Part shown: one piece after another, positions 5,449 to 5,645 of the stretch
How the letters are laid out: each line of letters begins with the position of its first letter
How positions within the stretch are numbered: position 1 is the first letter of the stretch
Assembly: GCA_003724275.1 (NCBI GenBank)
Contig: RHFA01000119.1
Span: 1 to 5,645 of the forward strand
Direction of reading: 5' to 3'
From: Thaumarchaeota archaeon S13
Lineage (GTDB): Archaea > Thermoproteota > Nitrososphaeria > Nitrososphaerales > Nitrosopumilaceae
DNA: 5,645 nucleotides
Program-made: the position numbers and the translations under genes
Notes under the pieces: model-generated
What the model saw: only the letters and a program-made list of their open reading frames with translations
The model's database searches: none
What the model was told of the DNA's origin: nothing

Positions 5449-5645
5449 GAGGCGCAGCACGCCACTTCCGGAGAGTCCACGCTTGAGGCCCACGCCAATG
5501 AATTTTGGGGACATGGTCATTCCGGTGTATTGCGCACATTCTAGGTCCGCAACCGCAACACTGTACTGGTCGTGCTCTGCATGGGCTGCATTGCCATCCA
5601 TAAACAGTGGCGGCCCGCCGTCAAGCACCCTGCTGACGAACGCCG
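5374..5645 (-). CDS. Gene A2: C-terminal part of an unknown protein, paralogue of A1
   Basis: About 90 codons of an open frame enter from the right window edge and end in TAG at 5374-5376; the N-terminus is outside, so no start is assigned (an internal GTG at 5626-5628 is not needed). FVSRVLDGGPPL aligns with FISSTLDGTLPL of A1, which identifies this as the second copy of gene A. It then continues for about 70 residues that A1 lacks, including MTMSPKFIGVGLKRGLSGSG and SWLQLHHDPMLRCEQVM, a natural-looking mix of hydrophobic, Trp and charged residues. I take this frame as the ancestral A C-terminus; joined to the A1 N-terminus it would give a protein of about 290 residues. Function is unknown. 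The gene stops 13 bases before the B2 start, so A and B form a two-gene unit. Its GC (34 of 60 bases at 5521-5580) is low for this window. Confidence 0.7.
   Translation of the reverse strand, partial: AFVSRVLDGGPPLFMDGNAAHAEHDQYSVAVADLECAQYTGMTMSPKFIGVGLKRGLSGSGVLRLLSWLQLHHDPMLRCEQVMAGACGA

Larger units (their letters stand above)
3145..5645 (-). repeat. Tandem duplication of an A-B two-gene cassette
   Basis: In transcription order the region reads A2 (partial), B2, A1, B1. The units repeat with an offset of 1472 bp at the A/B junction. Both the proteins and the 13-base gap between the original A stop and B start are preserved in each unit (3889-3901 and 5361-5373), so the cassette was duplicated as a pair. 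Apart from the 87-bp block the copies are well diverged, so the duplication is not recent. Confidence 0.85.

Noticed and set aside
1..5645. CRISPR array, tRNA or rRNA genes
   Set aside because: No regularly spaced short repeats, no cloverleaf-like sequence with conserved loop bases and no rRNA-like conserved stretches were seen on either strand.

Overview
This window looks like a high-GC archaeon of the Nitrososphaerota (Thaumarchaeota), most plausibly a Cenarchaeum-like marine or sponge-associated lineage. The reasons are archaeal TATA boxes placed for leaderless transcripts in front of two genes, a geranylgeranyl-reductase-family enzyme of archaeal membrane-lipid synthesis whose sequence resembles the thaumarchaeal members I know, and frequent AGG (Arg) and ATA (Ile) codons. 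The organism call is an inference; no rRNA or tRNA gene is present to fix it.

All genes I can support lie on the minus strand, so transcription runs from high to low coordinates. The left part (1-2988) is conventional, very GC-rich core genome: a FAD-dependent geranylgeranyl reductase (1534-2988), then a MoxR-type AAA+ ATPase (682-1482) with its own TATA box, then six bases downstream the first 225 codons of a protein (1-675) that is probably the ATPase's von Willebrand A-domain partner and runs off the window edge. A 156-bp GC-rich spacer (2989-3144) carries the reductase promoter.

The right part (3145-5645) is different. It holds two tandem, diverged copies of a two-gene cassette that I do not recognise. 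Gene A is a protein of unknown fold (about 290 codons when reconstructed). Gene B is a 247-codon protein with the hallmark spacing of a PD-(D/E)XK nuclease-like domain. In transcription order the genes are A2 (3' end only), B2, A1, B1. The two cassettes have decayed in complementary ways. B2 has lost its catalytic Asp, has a nonsense codon and has a +1 frameshift. A1 has lost about 152 bp relative to A2, so its last ~31 codons are read out of frame. Only B1 and, as far as visible, A2 look intact.

Across the A/B junction sits an 87-bp block that is 86/87 identical between the cassettes, although the flanking sequence is strongly diverged. That block and the A-B pair itself are the most interesting items here. 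No CRISPR array, tRNA, rRNA, transposase or convincing terminator was seen.
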